Shown: positions 39,649 through 48,844, numbered from the stretch's first letter. The stretch is 64,000 nucleotides of DNA from Rhodobacteraceae bacterium HLUCCO18 (GCA_001314805.1 LJSY01000008.1:1-64000); one strand, 5' to 3'. A program made the numbers and translations. Notes: generated by a model not told the origin, from the sequence alone.

Positions 39649-40866
39649 ATGCCAGTCGCTCCTGCCGTGCGGTTCATGGACCGCAGCACACCGCCGCACA
39701 TCTTCACGCTGATCGTCCTGACAGGCCTTGGCGCGTTGTCGATGAACATATTCCTGCCGTCGCTGCCAGCGATGAGCGAGCATTTCTCCACCGATTACCG
39801 GGTGATGCAGCTTTCGGTGGCACTCTACCTTGCGGGAAGCGCAGTCCTGCAGATCGTGGTCGGCCCGATCTCGGACCGCTACGGACGCCGCCCGGTGCTG
39901 CTCTGGGGGATCGGCATCTTTCTCGTGGCGACGCTGGGCTGCATCCTTGCACCCACGATCGAGGTCTTCCTGGCGTTCCGGATGCTGCAGGCGGTGGTCG
40001 TGGTGGGCCTCGTGCTGGGCCGCGCCGTGGTGCGCGACATGTACCCGCAGGATCAGGCCGCCAGCCAGATCGGGTATGTCACCATGGGCATGGCGGTCGT
40101 CCCGATGATCGGGCCCGCCATCGGGGGGGTGTTGGACGAAACCCTCGGCTGGCAGGCGAATTTCTGGATGCTCGCCATCCTCGGCATGCTTGTCATGGCG
40201 CTGACCTGGCGCGACCTCGGCGAAACCGCCGCGCGCGGATCCGAGAGTTTCACCGAACAGTTCGCCCAGTATCCCGAACTTTTCGCCTCTCGCCGGTTCT
40301 GGGGCTATTGCCTGACGGCGGCCTTCGCCTCGGGCGCGTTCTTCGCCTTTCTGGGCGGCGCGCCCTACGTGGGATCCGAGGTCTTCGGCCTCTCGGCGTC
40401 TCTGGTCGGCCTGTATTTCGGCACTGCCGCCGTCGGCTACTTCTTCGGAAGCTACGTATCCGGCCGCTACTCGATGCGCGTGGGCATCAACGGGATGGTC
40501 CTGTGGGGCTCGATCCTTTCGGCGACGGGACCGCTGCTGACACTCCTTCTGTTCTTGCTGGGCTTCAAGACCGCGCTGGTCTTTTTCGGCCTGATGACCA
40601 TCGTCGGGATCGGCAATGGCATGGTGCTGCCCAACGCGACCTCGGGCATGCTGTCGGTCCGCCCCCATCTCGCCGGCACCGCCAGCGGGCTTGGCGGCGC
40701 GATCACCATCGGGGGCGGCGCCGCGCTCTCGGCGCTGGCGGGCGCGCTTCTGACCGGAGGAAACGGGGCCTATCCCCTGATCCTGATCATGCTGGTCACG
40801 TCACTGCTGGCGGTGGGCGCCATACTCTACACGATGCAGCGGGAGCGCCGGGTGACGGGCACCTGA
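39649..40866 (+). CDS. Bcr/CflA-type MFS multidrug efflux transporter
   Basis: A 405-residue, twelve-helix drug:proton antiporter of the Bcr/CflA subfamily. The first helix LTGLGALSMNIFLPSLPAMS is characteristic, loop 2-3 has the MFS motif GPISDRYGRRPVLLWGIGIF, and helix 5 has MGMAVVPMIGPAIGGVLDE. The substrate is unknown; relatives export bicyclomycin, chloramphenicol or cysteine. ATG 39649 or 39676 could be used. It is divergent from pccB across the PccR-like array and co-directional with pccR. Confidence 0.88.
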   Translation: MPVAPAVRFMDRSTPPHIFTLIVLTGLGALSMNIFLPSLPAMSEHFSTDYRVMQLSVALYLAGSAVLQIVVGPISDRYGRRPVLLWGIGIFLVATLGCILAPTIEVFLAFRMLQAVVVVGLVLGRAVVRDMYPQDQAASQIGYVTMGMAVVPMIGPAIGGVLDETLGWQANFWMLAILGMLVMALTWRDLGETAARGSESFTEQFAQYPELFASRRFWGYCLTAAFASGAFFAFLGGAPYVGSEVFGLSASLVGLYFGTAAVGYFFGSYVSGRYSMRVGINGMVLWGSILSATGPLLTLLLFLLGFKTALVFFGLMTIVGIGNGMVLPNATSGMLSVRPHLAGTASGLGGAITIGGGAALSALAGALLTGGNGAYPLILIMLVTSLLAVGAILYTMQRERRVTGT

Positions 40867-40869
40867 CCC

Positions 40870-40927
40870 GCCCCTTCATTCTGGCAGAAAAACTCCGGGG
40901 GGGCCACAGGCCGGGGGCAGAGCCCCC
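40870..40927. repeat. Dispersed intergenic repeat, copy 2
   Basis: GCCCCTTCATTCTGGCAGAA at 40870 is followed by CTCCGGGGG and, at 40913-40927, the hairpin GGGGGC-aga-GCCCCC. Both modules match copies at 12984, 45962 and 48780. Here the module order is reversed relative to the preceding MFS gene. Confidence 0.65.
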
Positions 40928-40952
40928 TTGAGCCCCGCCGCCCCTTGCGAGC

Positions 40953-40981
40953 TTTGCAAATCCTGATACCAAGTCTGCAAA
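40953..40981 (+). promoter_or_regulatory. PccR-type operator upstream of pccR
   Basis: TTTGCAAA (40953-40960) and TCTGCAAA (40974-40981) are spaced 13 bases apart and end 14 bases before the pccR start codon. They match the motif seen at pccB, indicating autoregulation of the regulator gene. Confidence 0.65.
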
Positions 40982-40995
40982 CCGATGGAGCCGCC

Positions 40996-42390
40996 ATGCC
41001 CGCCCAGAAACTCTATGCCGGCGCCAAGCTGCGGGAGGTGCGCACGCGCATCGGCCTGACACAAAAGGACTTCGCCGCCAAGCTGGGCGTCTCCCTGCCC
41101 TATCTCAACCAGATGGAGAACAACAACAGGCCCGTCTCCACCTCCGTGGTGCTGGGGCTGGCCCGCGAATTCGGCCTCGACGTCACCGAACTGGGCTCGG
41201 GCGATACCGAGCGGCTGGTCTCCGACATGCGCGAGGCCATCGCCGACCCGATCTTCGCCGAGACGGCGCCGCCGCTGTCGGACCTGCGCCTCGCCGCCTC
41301 CAACGCGCCCGCGCTCGCCCGCGCCTTTCTCGACCTGCACCGCGCCTATCGGCAGACCCACGAACGCCTCGCATCCCTCGACGAGGCGCTGGGACAGGAC
41401 GGCCGCGCGCTGCAGAGCCCGTGGGAAGAGGTGCGCGACTTCTTCCACTATTGCGACAACTACATCGACGCCGTCGACCGCGCCGCCGAACGCTTCGCTA
41501 GCCAGGCCGAGGGCGATCTGGTGGCCCATACCGAGGCCGTTCTGGGCCGCATGGGCATCACGCTCAGGATGGCGGCCGGCGCGGGCGTCCGCAATTACGA
41601 CCGCGAGGCCCGCATCCTGATGCTCTCGCCACGCGCCGCGCCCGAAACGCAGCGCTTCCAGCTGCTGCACCAATACGCGCTTCTCGGGCAGGCGCAGCTT
41701 CTGGACGCCACGCTTGACCTCGCGCGGTTCCAGACAGACACCGCGCGCGAGATCGCCCGGATCGGCATGGCGAACTACTTCGCGGGCGCGGTCCTGATGC
41801 CCTATACCCGCTTCGCCGAGGCCGCGCGCGAGACGCGCCACGATCTCGAACAGCTGTCGATCCTCTTCGGCGCCTCGATCGAGCAGGTGGCCCACCGCCT
41901 CTCCACCCTGCAGCGCCCCGGCGCCAAGGGCGTGCCCTTCTTCTTCGCGCGCGTCGATCAGGCGGGAACGGTCACCAAACGGCATTCGGCCACGCGGCTG
42001 CAATTCGCCCGCTACGGCAGCGCCTGCCCGCTCTGGAACGTGCATAGCGCCTTCGAGACGCCCGGCCGCTTCCTGCGGCAACTGGCCGAAACACCGGACG
42101 GCGCGCGTTACGTGATCCTCGCCCGCGACGTGTCCAAGACCGGCGGAGCCTGGGGCACTCCGACGCGGCGCTTCGCGATCTCGCTGGGCTGCGAGGTGAC
42201 CCATGCACCGCAGCTCGTCTATGCCGACGGGCTCGACCTCGACCGCGACGCATCGTTCCAGCCGATCGGCATCTCCTGCCGGATCTGCGAGCGGGCCCAT
42301 TGCCATCAACGCGCCGTGCCGCCGCTCGAACGCCGGCTGACGGTCAATCCCGACCACCGTGGCACGCTGCCCTACGACATCGCGGATTAG
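40996..42390 (+). CDS. pccR: Short-chain fatty acyl-CoA regulator PccR (ScfR family)
   Basis: The 464-residue protein has an N-terminal XRE-type helix-turn-helix (about residues 10-60, RIGLTQKDFAAKLGVSLPYL then NQMENNNRP), a central helical region and a long C-terminal sensor domain that ends in a Cys-rich CRICERAHCHQRAVPPLERR motif. This order matches the ScfR family (RamB, MccR, PccR), which sense short acyl-CoA esters. Beside pccB, the propionyl-CoA-responsive member PccR is the natural assignment. GGAG lies five bases before the ATG. Twin TGCAAA boxes upstream suggest autoregulation. Confidence 0.9.
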   Translation: MPAQKLYAGAKLREVRTRIGLTQKDFAAKLGVSLPYLNQMENNNRPVSTSVVLGLAREFGLDVTELGSGDTERLVSDMREAIADPIFAETAPPLSDLRLAASNAPALARAFLDLHRAYRQTHERLASLDEALGQDGRALQSPWEEVRDFFHYCDNYIDAVDRAAERFASQAEGDLVAHTEAVLGRMGITLRMAAGAGVRNYDREARILMLSPRAAPETQRFQLLHQYALLGQAQLLDATLDLARFQTDTAREIARIGMANYFAGAVLMPYTRFAEAARETRHDLEQLSILFGASIEQVAHRLSTLQRPGAKGVPFFFARVDQAGTVTKRHSATRLQFARYGSACPLWNVHSAFETPGRFLRQLAETPDGARYVILARDVSKTGGAWGTPTRRFAISLGCEVTHAPQLVYADGLDLDRDASFQPIGISCRICERAHCHQRAVPPLERRLTVNPDHRGTLPYDIAD

Positions 42391-42451
42391 GTTGACGGAT
42401 GTCGGCTTGGCCGACTACGCCTTCTCCACCAGGACAGGAGGACCCGGCCAA

Positions 42452-42931
42452 ATGGAAATGCACGCAACCCGCACCCTCGCCGCCGACCGCGCAGCGGTCT
42501 GGGCGGCCCTCAACGATGCCGAGGTCCTCAAGGCCTGCATCCCGGGTTGCGAAGAGCTGACCGGCAGCCCGGACGAGGGGTTCGAAGCCGTGGTCAAGCA
42601 GAAGGTCGGACCGGTCAAGGCCACCTTCAAGGGCCACGTCACCCTGTCGGACGTGGTCGAGGGTGAAAGCTACACGATCTCGGGCGAGGGCAAGGGCGGC
42701 GTGGCGGGCTTCGCCAAGGGCGGCGCCCAGGTGAACCTCAGCGATGCCGAGGGCGGCGGTACCGATCTGCACTACGACGTGGAGGCCAAGGTCGGCGGCA
42801 AGATCGCGCAGCTTGGCTCACGGCTGATCGACAGCTTCGCGCGCAAGATGGCCGACCAGTTCTTCGAACGCTTCGCGGCGCATGTGGAGGGCCGGACGGC
42901 AGAGGCCGGTGACAGCGACAGCGCCTCCTGA
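42452..42931 (+). CDS. CoxG-like SRPBCC-fold protein
   Basis: The 159-residue protein is of the CO dehydrogenase subunit G (CoxG) family, a START/SRPBCC lipid-binding-like fold thought to help recruit or assemble the enzyme at the membrane. It shows the family start MEMHATRTLAADRAAVWAAL, then LKACIPGCEELTG and KAKVGGKIAQLGSRLIDS-like C-terminal block (here VEAKVGGKIAQLGSRLIDSF). AGGAGGACC stands upstream. No CO dehydrogenase genes are in the window, so the partner is unknown. Confidence 0.9.
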   Translation: MEMHATRTLAADRAAVWAALNDAEVLKACIPGCEELTGSPDEGFEAVVKQKVGPVKATFKGHVTLSDVVEGESYTISGEGKGGVAGFAKGGAQVNLSDAEGGGTDLHYDVEAKVGGKIAQLGSRLIDSFARKMADQFFERFAAHVEGRTAEAGDSDSAS

Positions 42932-42938
42932 TCCACCA

Positions 42939-42961
42939 TCGGGCCCGGAGATCGGGCCCGA
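42939..42961. repeat. Hairpin after the CoxG-like gene
   Basis: TCGGGCCCG and CGGGCCCGA flank a five-base loop eight bases past the stop, giving a nine-pair stem. No T run follows on the plus strand, so it is a possible 3'-end stabiliser or Rho-assisted terminator rather than a classic terminator. Confidence 0.45.
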
Positions 42962-43031
42962 AAAGCGATGATATGGGAGAGGCGCACGCGCCCGCCGATG
43001 TCAGTGTCACGAGACGGGGCGTGTCGCGACC

Positions 43032-43271
43032 TCAGGCCTTGGCCAGCATGCCGGCGATCTCGTCCTTCAGGCGCATCCGCTCCTTGCGCATGGCCGTTTC
43101 GGCGAGTTGATCGCAAGGCTCCACCCCGGTCTCGGCACGATGCACCGCGCGGTTGATCTCGTGGTACTCGTCCATGAGCTTCGCGAAATGCGGGTTCGAG
43201 ACCTTCAGCTCGTGGATCTTCTCGACATCCTGCGGGAAATCGTCAGCCAGTTCGTGCGGGGTGTGCGACAT
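43032..43271 (-). CDS. DUF465 (YdcH-like) small protein
   Basis: A 79-residue, mostly helical, cytoplasmic protein of the YdcH/DUF465 family. The pattern HELKVSNPHFAKLMDEYHEI then AETAMRKERMRLKDEIAGML matches the family and suggests a short coiled coil. Function unknown; such genes are common single units in proteobacteria. GAGG upstream supports the ATG at 43271. Confidence 0.9.
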   Translation of the reverse strand: MSHTPHELADDFPQDVEKIHELKVSNPHFAKLMDEYHEINRAVHRAETGVEPCDQLAETAMRKERMRLKDEIAGMLAKA

Positions 43272-43379
43272 GCGCGGGCCTCCTGTGCGTGTCCGTTTGT
43301 CCTTGAGGCCGATCCTAGGACGCGGCGACGGCTCCCGGCCTTGAGCCAGATCAAGCGGCACCGCCGATGACAGCGCGCT

Positions 43380-44075
43380 CTACTCGGCGGCCGTCGTGAT
43401 CCTGCCATCCCGCCAGGCCCGGGTCAGCGCTTCGGGCGCCAGCGCATGGGTCATCGGGATACCGTCGAACAGTTCCGGCTCCACCTCGCCCAGACGCCCT
43501 GGGAAGGCGAGAACCGGCAGGCCGGCGGCGCGGGCGGCATCGGCGGCCACGGGCGTGTCGGCCACCACGACCGACCGCCCGGGTCCGACACCCAGCTTTT
43601 CCACCGCGAGCAGCATCGCCTCCGGATCGGGCGCCATGCGCGCGACATCCGATCGCAGGACCGCCACGTCGAAGGATATGCCGGCCCGCGCGCGCGCCGT
43701 GGCGCGCAAAAGCGCCGATACCGGCTGAAGCTCGGCGCGGCTGACGAGGGCGAGCTTCACGCCGCCACGCGCCGCCCACGCCAGCACGCGCGCCACGCCG
43801 GGGCGAAGCGGCACCTCCTCGGCCAGCATCGCGGCGAACAGACGCTGGTGCGTGGCGTCCAGCGCGTCGGCCTCCAGCACCTCGCCCAGATGCGCCGCGA
43901 AGCGCGCCGCAAGCTGCCTGTCGCCGCCCGGGCGCATCAGCTCGGCATAGGTGTCCCAGGACCAGTCCCATGGCACATCATGCATCCGGAACGCCGCGTT
44001 CCACGCCGCGCGGTCCAGTTCCGCGCATTCGGCAAGACTGCCCATTCCTCCGAAAATAACCGCTTCCAAAGTCAT
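43380..44075 (-). CDS. HAD-superfamily hydrolase, phosphoglycolate phosphatase-like
   Basis: A 231-residue HAD protein with a CbbY/Gph-like cap domain. Motif I is unusual: LEAVIFGGMGSLAECAE instead of DxDGTLxD, so both catalytic aspartates are replaced (Phe-Gly-Gly-Met-Gly). Motif II lies in LALVSRAEL, and motif III/IV in RMAPDPEAMLLAVEKLGV and VVVADTPVAADAARAAGLPV, where the expected GDS/ED acidic pair is only partly kept. The fold is clear but phosphatase activity is doubtful. GGAGGG stands upstream of the ATG at 44075. Confidence 0.8.
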   Translation of the reverse strand: MTLEAVIFGGMGSLAECAELDRAAWNAAFRMHDVPWDWSWDTYAELMRPGGDRQLAARFAAHLGEVLEADALDATHQRLFAAMLAEEVPLRPGVARVLAWAARGGVKLALVSRAELQPVSALLRATARARAGISFDVAVLRSDVARMAPDPEAMLLAVEKLGVGPGRSVVVADTPVAADAARAAGLPVLAFPGRLGEVEPELFDGIPMTHALAPEALTRAWRDGRITTAAE

Positions 44076-44196
44076 CAAATCCCTCCGCATGACCAAGCCA
44101 ACGCAGACGTTTGTGACTCACAAGTGATCGGGGTTCCGTTTCCGCGCTGCAGCATGGCGCGTTGGGCGCAGGCTGGGCGATTGCCCGTGCCCCTGC

Positions 44197-45189
44197 TCAA
44201 TTTCCGGGCGTGTCGCGCACGTCGCCCTGTTCGCGGGCATGGGCGGCGCCGGCGGCCCCGTAACCCGGTGTCGATCCCGCCGCGGCGACCCTGCGCCGCA
44301 GCCGCGCCTCCCGCAACGCGATGTAGCTGACCGATGCGATGATCATCGCGCCGCCGATGACGACGAAAAGGTCGACCGGCTCGGCGAAGACCAGTGCGCC
44401 AAGGAGGGTGGCCCAGACTAGTTGCAGAAAGGTCACGGGCTGCGTGACCGTCAACGGCGCGACCCGGAAGGCGAGCGTCATGGTGAAGTGCCCGGCCGTG
44501 GCGAAAACCGCCGTGACGAAAAGCCAGCCGAGGTCCTCCCAGCCCACCGGCACCCAGACGACGAACGCGATCGGCGACAGAAGGACGGGCACGGTGACCG
44601 ACAGCAGGAAAACGACGACCGCCGCCGGGACCTCGTCCGCGAGGATCTTGGTCACGATATAGCCAACGGCGAAGAAGCCCGCCGTGAACAGCATCGCGAT
44701 ATGGCCGGGGTCGAGGTCGCGGAAGCCGGGGCGCAGGATCACCATGGCCCCCGCCAGCGCGAAGACGATCGCCATCGCCCTGCGGACCGAGATGCGCTCT
44801 CCCAGGACAAGGACGGCCAGCACTGTCACATAGACCGGGTTGAGATAGTTCATCGCCGTGACTTCGGCGATGGGGATGCGGGTCATGGCGTAGAACCAGC
44901 AGATCACGCCCAGCGCATGAACCAGCCCGCGCAGGCCCGAAAGCTTCAGGATGCGCGGCGTGAAATGGGCCGCACGCAGCGCCGGGATCATCGGCAGAAG
45001 GAACACCGCACCCAGGGCGTAGCGCAGGAAGGCGGCCTGCGCGGCGGGCACGTCGTCGCCCACCATCTTCACGCTGGCCGTGACCGCGACGAAGCACAAG
45101 CCGGTCACGATCATCCAGACCACCCCTGCGATGGTCTGCGTTCCCGGGCGCGGCACAGCCCGTGACGTTGGCTCGGATGATCCGGACAT
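44197..45189 (-). CDS. EamA-family (DMT) transporter
   Basis: A 330-residue inner-membrane protein with ten helices arranged as two EamA repeats; the first begins VVWMIVTGLCFVAVTASVKM, and the second repeat starts AMLFTAGFFAVGYIVTKILA. Helix ends include the typical PVYVTVLAVLVLGERISVRR and ATLLGALVFAEPVDLFVVIG. Members export amino acids, purines or other metabolites; the substrate is unknown. The N-terminal 30 residues are hydrophilic, so a slightly later start is possible. It is 39 bases from the LysE-type exporter gene upstream. Confidence 0.87.
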   Translation of the reverse strand: MSGSSEPTSRAVPRPGTQTIAGVVWMIVTGLCFVAVTASVKMVGDDVPAAQAAFLRYALGAVFLLPMIPALRAAHFTPRILKLSGLRGLVHALGVICWFYAMTRIPIAEVTAMNYLNPVYVTVLAVLVLGERISVRRAMAIVFALAGAMVILRPGFRDLDPGHIAMLFTAGFFAVGYIVTKILADEVPAAVVVFLLSVTVPVLLSPIAFVVWVPVGWEDLGWLFVTAVFATAGHFTMTLAFRVAPLTVTQPVTFLQLVWATLLGALVFAEPVDLFVVIGGAMIIASVSYIALREARLRRRVAAAGSTPGYGAAGAAHAREQGDVRDTPGN

Positions 45190-45228
45190 GGCCCGCACCT
45201 GACCGGAAGACGCACCCGAGGGCAAGTG

Positions 45229-45834
45229 TCAGCCCCAGATCGCCAGTTTCGCCGCCAGTGCCAGCATGGTGACGCCCACGATCCCGTCCAGCACGCGCCA
45301 CGCCGAGGGCCGCGCAAAGACCGGCGCGAGCCCCCGCGCGCCATAGCCCAGAAGCAGAAAGAAGAGGCAGGACGCGACCAATGCGCCCGCGCCGAAGGCC
45401 CAGCGCTCCGCGCCGTAGGTCGCGGCGACGGCCCCGATCAGACCCACCGTGTCGAGATAGACATGCGGATTGGCCCAGGTGAACAGGAGCACCGTCCCCA
45501 GCGCCGCGCGCAGGCTCTGCGTGGCGGCACCTCCGGTGTCGAGCGCCTCGGTCGCGGTCCGGGCGACGTGGAGGCTGCGCAGCCCATAATACGCAAGGAA
45601 CGCCACGCCGCCCCAGCGCATCGCCTCCAGTGCCCAGGGCGCGCGGGTGGCGATCGCCCCGAAACCGGCGACACCGGCGAAGATCAGCACGCCCTCCGAG
45701 AGGCAGCACACGAGAACGACCGGCCCCACATGGAGCCGCCTGAGCCCCTGCCGCAGGACGAAGGCGTTCTGCGGCCCGATGGCGAGGATCAGCGAAAGCG
45801 ACAGGGCGAACCCGGCGGCGAGGGCGGCGGTCAT
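45229..45834 (-). CDS. LysE/ArgO-family amino acid exporter
   Basis: The 201-residue protein has six helices and matches the LysE/ArgO group that exports basic amino acids. Characteristic are the first helix with LSLILAIGPQNAFVLRQGLR (Gly-Pro-Gln-Asn-Ala motif) and the later TVLLFTWANPHVYLDTVGLI. Substrate is probably arginine or lysine by homology, not proven. It lies upstream of the EamA gene on the same strand, so two metabolite exporters may be co-expressed. Confidence 0.88.
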   Translation of the reverse strand: MTAALAAGFALSLSLILAIGPQNAFVLRQGLRRLHVGPVVLVCCLSEGVLIFAGVAGFGAIATRAPWALEAMRWGGVAFLAYYGLRSLHVARTATEALDTGGAATQSLRAALGTVLLFTWANPHVYLDTVGLIGAVAATYGAERWAFGAGALVASCLFFLLLGYGARGLAPVFARPSAWRVLDGIVGVTMLALAAKLAIWG

Positions 45835-45961
45835 TGCGAGCGTCCGATGGTGTCGGGCCGCCTCAATCCGCGATCCGCCGCGCGATGCCAAGCGGGAAGC
45901 CGACGGTCATCGGCGCTGCGCGCGCATCCCATGCCACCGAAAGGCGCGCAAAAAACCGCCT

Positions 45962-46031
45962 GCCCCTTCCTCTGGTCGAAAATATCCCCCGCGCGGAGCG
46001 CACCGGCGCCGGCGCGGGGCTGCCGGCCCCG
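45962..46031. repeat. Dispersed intergenic repeat, copy 3
   Basis: GCCCCTTCCTCTGGTCGAAA begins at 45963 and is followed by a GC-rich stretch and the hairpin CGGGGC-tgccg-GCCCCG at 46015-46031. Read on the minus strand it directly follows the yebC stop (46049), hairpin first, as copies 1 and 4 follow their upstream genes. Confidence 0.65.
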
Positions 46032-46048
46032 GGACGGCGCCTCCCGCG

Positions 46049-46795
46049 TCATGCCGAGAGCTGTTCCATCACCTCGTCGGAAATCTCGAAATTCGCCGTC
46101 ACCGTCTGGATGTCGTCGTCATCCTCCAGCGCGTCGATGAGCTTCAGAAGTTTCTGCGCATCCTCCAGGCCAAGCTCCGTCGTGGTGGTCGGGCGCCAGA
46201 CGAGCTTGGTGCTCTCGCTTTCGCCGAGCGTGGCCTCGAGCGCGGTGGACACATCGCCCAGATCGGTGTCCGCACACCAGATCACATGCCCGTCCTCACC
46301 GCTTTCCACATCCTCCGCGCCCGCCTCGATGGCGGCCATCATCATGGTATCGGCGTCGCCCGCATCGGCCGGGTAGCTCACCTGCCCCTTGCGTTCGAAC
46401 ATGAAGGCGACCGAGCCGGTCTCCCCGAGGTTTCCGCCATGCTTGCCGAAGGTCGAGCGCACGGTCGAGGCGGTGCGGTTGCGGTTGTCGGTCATCGCCT
46501 CGACGATCACCGCGACCCCGTTCGGCCCGTAGCCCTCGTACCGGATTTCCTCGTAATTCTCGCCCTCGCCGCCCATCGCCTTCTTGATCGCGCGCTCGAT
46601 CACGTCCTTGGGCACTGAACTCGACTTGGCCTCCTTGACGGCCATGCGCAGGCGCGGGTTCTTGTCGGGGTCGGGATCGCCCATCTTGGCGGCGACGGTG
46701 ATTTCCTTGGCCAGTTTCGAGAACAGCTTGGAGCGCGCCGCGTCCTGCCGTCCCTTGCGGTGCTGGATGTTCGCCCATTTCGAATGGCCCGCCAT
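46049..46795 (-). CDS. yebC: YebC/PmpR (TACO1) family protein
   Basis: The 248-residue protein starts [20 protein letters not shown], the invariant N-terminus of the family, followed by [20 protein letters not shown] and, further on, [19 protein letters not shown]. YebC proteins have been described as transcriptional regulators and, more recently, as translation factors relieving ribosome stalling at proline stretches, like mitochondrial TACO1. It appears monocistronic; ruvC-type partners are not in the window. Confidence 0.95.
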   Translation of the reverse strand: MAGHSKWANIQHRKGRQDAARSKLFSKLAKEITVAAKMGDPDPDKNPRLRMAVKEAKSSSVPKDVIERAIKKAMGGEGENYEEIRYEGYGPNGVAVIVEAMTDNRNRTASTVRSTFGKHGGNLGETGSVAFMFERKGQVSYPADAGDADTMMMAAIEAGAEDVESGEDGHVIWCADTDLGDVSTALEATLGESESTKLVWRPTTTTELGLEDAQKLLKLIDALEDDDDIQTVTANFEISDEVMEQLSA

Positions 46796-46983
46796 GGGAT
46801 GCCTCGTGTCTCATGTCTCCGATTGGAGCCGTGTCTATAGCAGGCCGCGGGGTGCGGCAATACGGGCCGCCGGCCTGATGCCGCCCGGTCCGGCAAACCC
46901 ATCCGACGACGGCCGGGCGGCAGGCCGAACCCCGCGTTTTCGCGGCTTTCGGATCGGGCACGGGGGCACTAGGGTCGGGGCCC

Positions 46984-48756
46984 ATGACACAGGATCAGAT
47001 CCACCTTTTCGCGCTTTACGGCGGTCTGTTCGGGCTCCTTCTCTGGGGACGGTACCGCTACGACATGGTCGCCTTCGGGACGCTGCTTCTCGCGGTCATC
47101 CTGGGCCTCGTGCCGGCCAGGGACGCGTTTGCGGGCTTCGGCCACCCGGCGGTCGTGGTCGTGGCGCTGGTGCTGGTGATCTCGGCGGGGCTCGTGCGGT
47201 CGGGCGCTGTGCTTCTGATCACGCGGACGCTGGTCGATGCCTCGCGCAGTCTGGGCACGCATATCGCCATCATGGGCGGGATCGCCGGCGTCATGTCGGC
47301 CTTCATGAACAACGTCGCGGCGCTGGCGCTTCTGATGCCCGTCGATATCGAGATCGCGCGGAAGGCCGGTCGCAGCCCCAGCCTCAGCCTCATGCCGCTC
47401 AGCTTCGCGACCATACTGGGCGGCATGGCCACGCTGATCGGCACGCCGCCGAACATCATCATCGCCACCTTCCGGGGCGACGCGCTGGGAGAGTCCTTCG
47501 CCATGTTCGATTTCGCGCCGGTCGGCGCGGTGGCGGCAATCTCGGGCCTTCTCTTCGTCGCGCTGATCGGCTGGCGGCTGATCCCGACCCGCGATTCCGG
47601 CGTGGGCGTCGATCCATTGGCCGGGCTCGAGCCCTATCTCGCCGAATTGCGCGTGCCCGAAGACGGAAAGCTCGTCGGCACGCGGCTGCATGAGCTCGAG
47701 ACGGCCGCGGCCAAGGCGGACGTGGCCGTGATCGGCGTGATCCGCGACGGGCGGCGGCGCTACGGCACCGGCCGGAACCTGAAGCTTGCGGCAGGCGACA
47801 TCCTCGTTCTCAAGGCCGCCCCGGCCGGGCTGGACGAGTTCCGTGTCGACCAGGGCCTCGAGACGCCCACGGGCAAAAGCGGCGCCAAGGCGGTGGATGA
47901 CGGCGTCACGCTGGTCGAGGCCGTCGTGCCGGAAGGCGCACGCATCGCCGGCAAGACGGTGGAGGCCGTGGGCATCGCCTGGCGGCAGAACACGACGCTG
48001 ATGGGGATCGCGCGGAAGGGACGGCGGATCGACCGGTCCCTGCGCAAGACCGTGATCGAACCGGGCGACATCCTGCTGTTGCTGGTCCCCGAGGACCGGG
48101 CCGAGGACGTGGTGGGCTGGCTCGGCGGAATGCCGCTGGCCGATCGGGGCCTGTCGGTGACGAAGGAGACCAAGATATGGGCGGCGATCGCGGTCTTCGC
48201 CGGGGCCGTTGCCCTCGCCGCGCTGGGCGTGCTCGAGCTGACGGTGGCGCTGGGCGTGGTGGCGCTGGCCTTCGTGGCCATGCGGGTCGTACCGCTGTCG
48301 GAGTTTTACGACCGGATCGAGTGGCCGGTCGTGGTGCTTCTGGGCTCCATGATCCCGTTGGGCGCGGCGCTGGAGGCGTCGGGGGGCACCGCGCTGATCG
48401 CCGACGGGATCGTGACGCTGACCCATGGCTGGCCGACCTGGGCGGTCCTCGCCGCGCTGATGGCGGTGACCATGACCCTGTCGGACGTCCTCGAGAACAC
48501 CGCCACGGCCATCGTGGCGGCACCGGTGGCGATCATCATTTCCGAGCGTCTGTCGGTCAACCCCGACACTTTCCTGATGGCGGTGGCCGTCGCCGCCTCG
48601 GCGGCGTTCCTGACGCCCATCGGTCACAAGAACAACACGCTGGTGCTCGGACCCGGCGGCTATAGATTCGGGGATTACTGGCGCATGGGATTGCCGCTGG
48701 AGATCCTGATCATCGCGGTCTCGGTCCCGGCGCTTCTGGTGTTCTGGCCGCTGTGA
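46984..48756 (+). CDS. SLC13/ArsB-type permease with two RCK_C domains (A)
   Basis: The 590-residue inner-membrane protein has an N-terminal half of about five helices (AGLVRSGAVLLITRTLVDAS; AFMNNVAALALLMPVDIEIA with the conserved Asn-Asn), two cytoplasmic RCK_C (TrkA-C) modules at about 215-285 and 315-380, and a C-terminal half of about six helices with VLENTATAIVAAPVAIII and LTPIGHKNNTLVLGPGGYRF. This is the DASS-like group (sulfate, dicarboxylate or divalent anions). A paralogue is encoded convergently at 49430-51211. Confidence 0.87.
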   Translation: MTQDQIHLFALYGGLFGLLLWGRYRYDMVAFGTLLLAVILGLVPARDAFAGFGHPAVVVVALVLVISAGLVRSGAVLLITRTLVDASRSLGTHIAIMGGIAGVMSAFMNNVAALALLMPVDIEIARKAGRSPSLSLMPLSFATILGGMATLIGTPPNIIIATFRGDALGESFAMFDFAPVGAVAAISGLLFVALIGWRLIPTRDSGVGVDPLAGLEPYLAELRVPEDGKLVGTRLHELETAAAKADVAVIGVIRDGRRRYGTGRNLKLAAGDILVLKAAPAGLDEFRVDQGLETPTGKSGAKAVDDGVTLVEAVVPEGARIAGKTVEAVGIAWRQNTTLMGIARKGRRIDRSLRKTVIEPGDILLLLVPEDRAEDVVGWLGGMPLADRGLSVTKETKIWAAIAVFAGAVALAALGVLELTVALGVVALAFVAMRVVPLSEFYDRIEWPVVVLLGSMIPLGAALEASGGTALIADGIVTLTHGWPTWAVLAALMAVTMTLSDVLENTATAIVAAPVAIIISERLSVNPDTFLMAVAVAASAAFLTPIGHKNNTLVLGPGGYRFGDYWRMGLPLEILIIAVSVPALLVFWPL

Positions 48757-48779
48757 CGCCTGCAGGTGGAGCGGCGGCC

Positions 48780-48844
48780 CGGGGCATCGAGCCCCGCACC
48801 GCCGCGGGCCTCCGGCGGGGATATTTCAGACCAGAGGAAGGGGC
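48780..48844. repeat. Dispersed intergenic repeat, copy 4
   Basis: Hairpin GGGGC-atcga-GCCCC at 48781-48795, then a CCGCGGGCCTCCGGCGGGG stretch and the tail ending GAGGAAGGGGC at 48844. The complement of the tail begins GCCCCTTCCTCTGGTCTGAA, close to copy 3. It stands 24 bases behind the permease stop, same orientation as copy 1. Confidence 0.7.
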
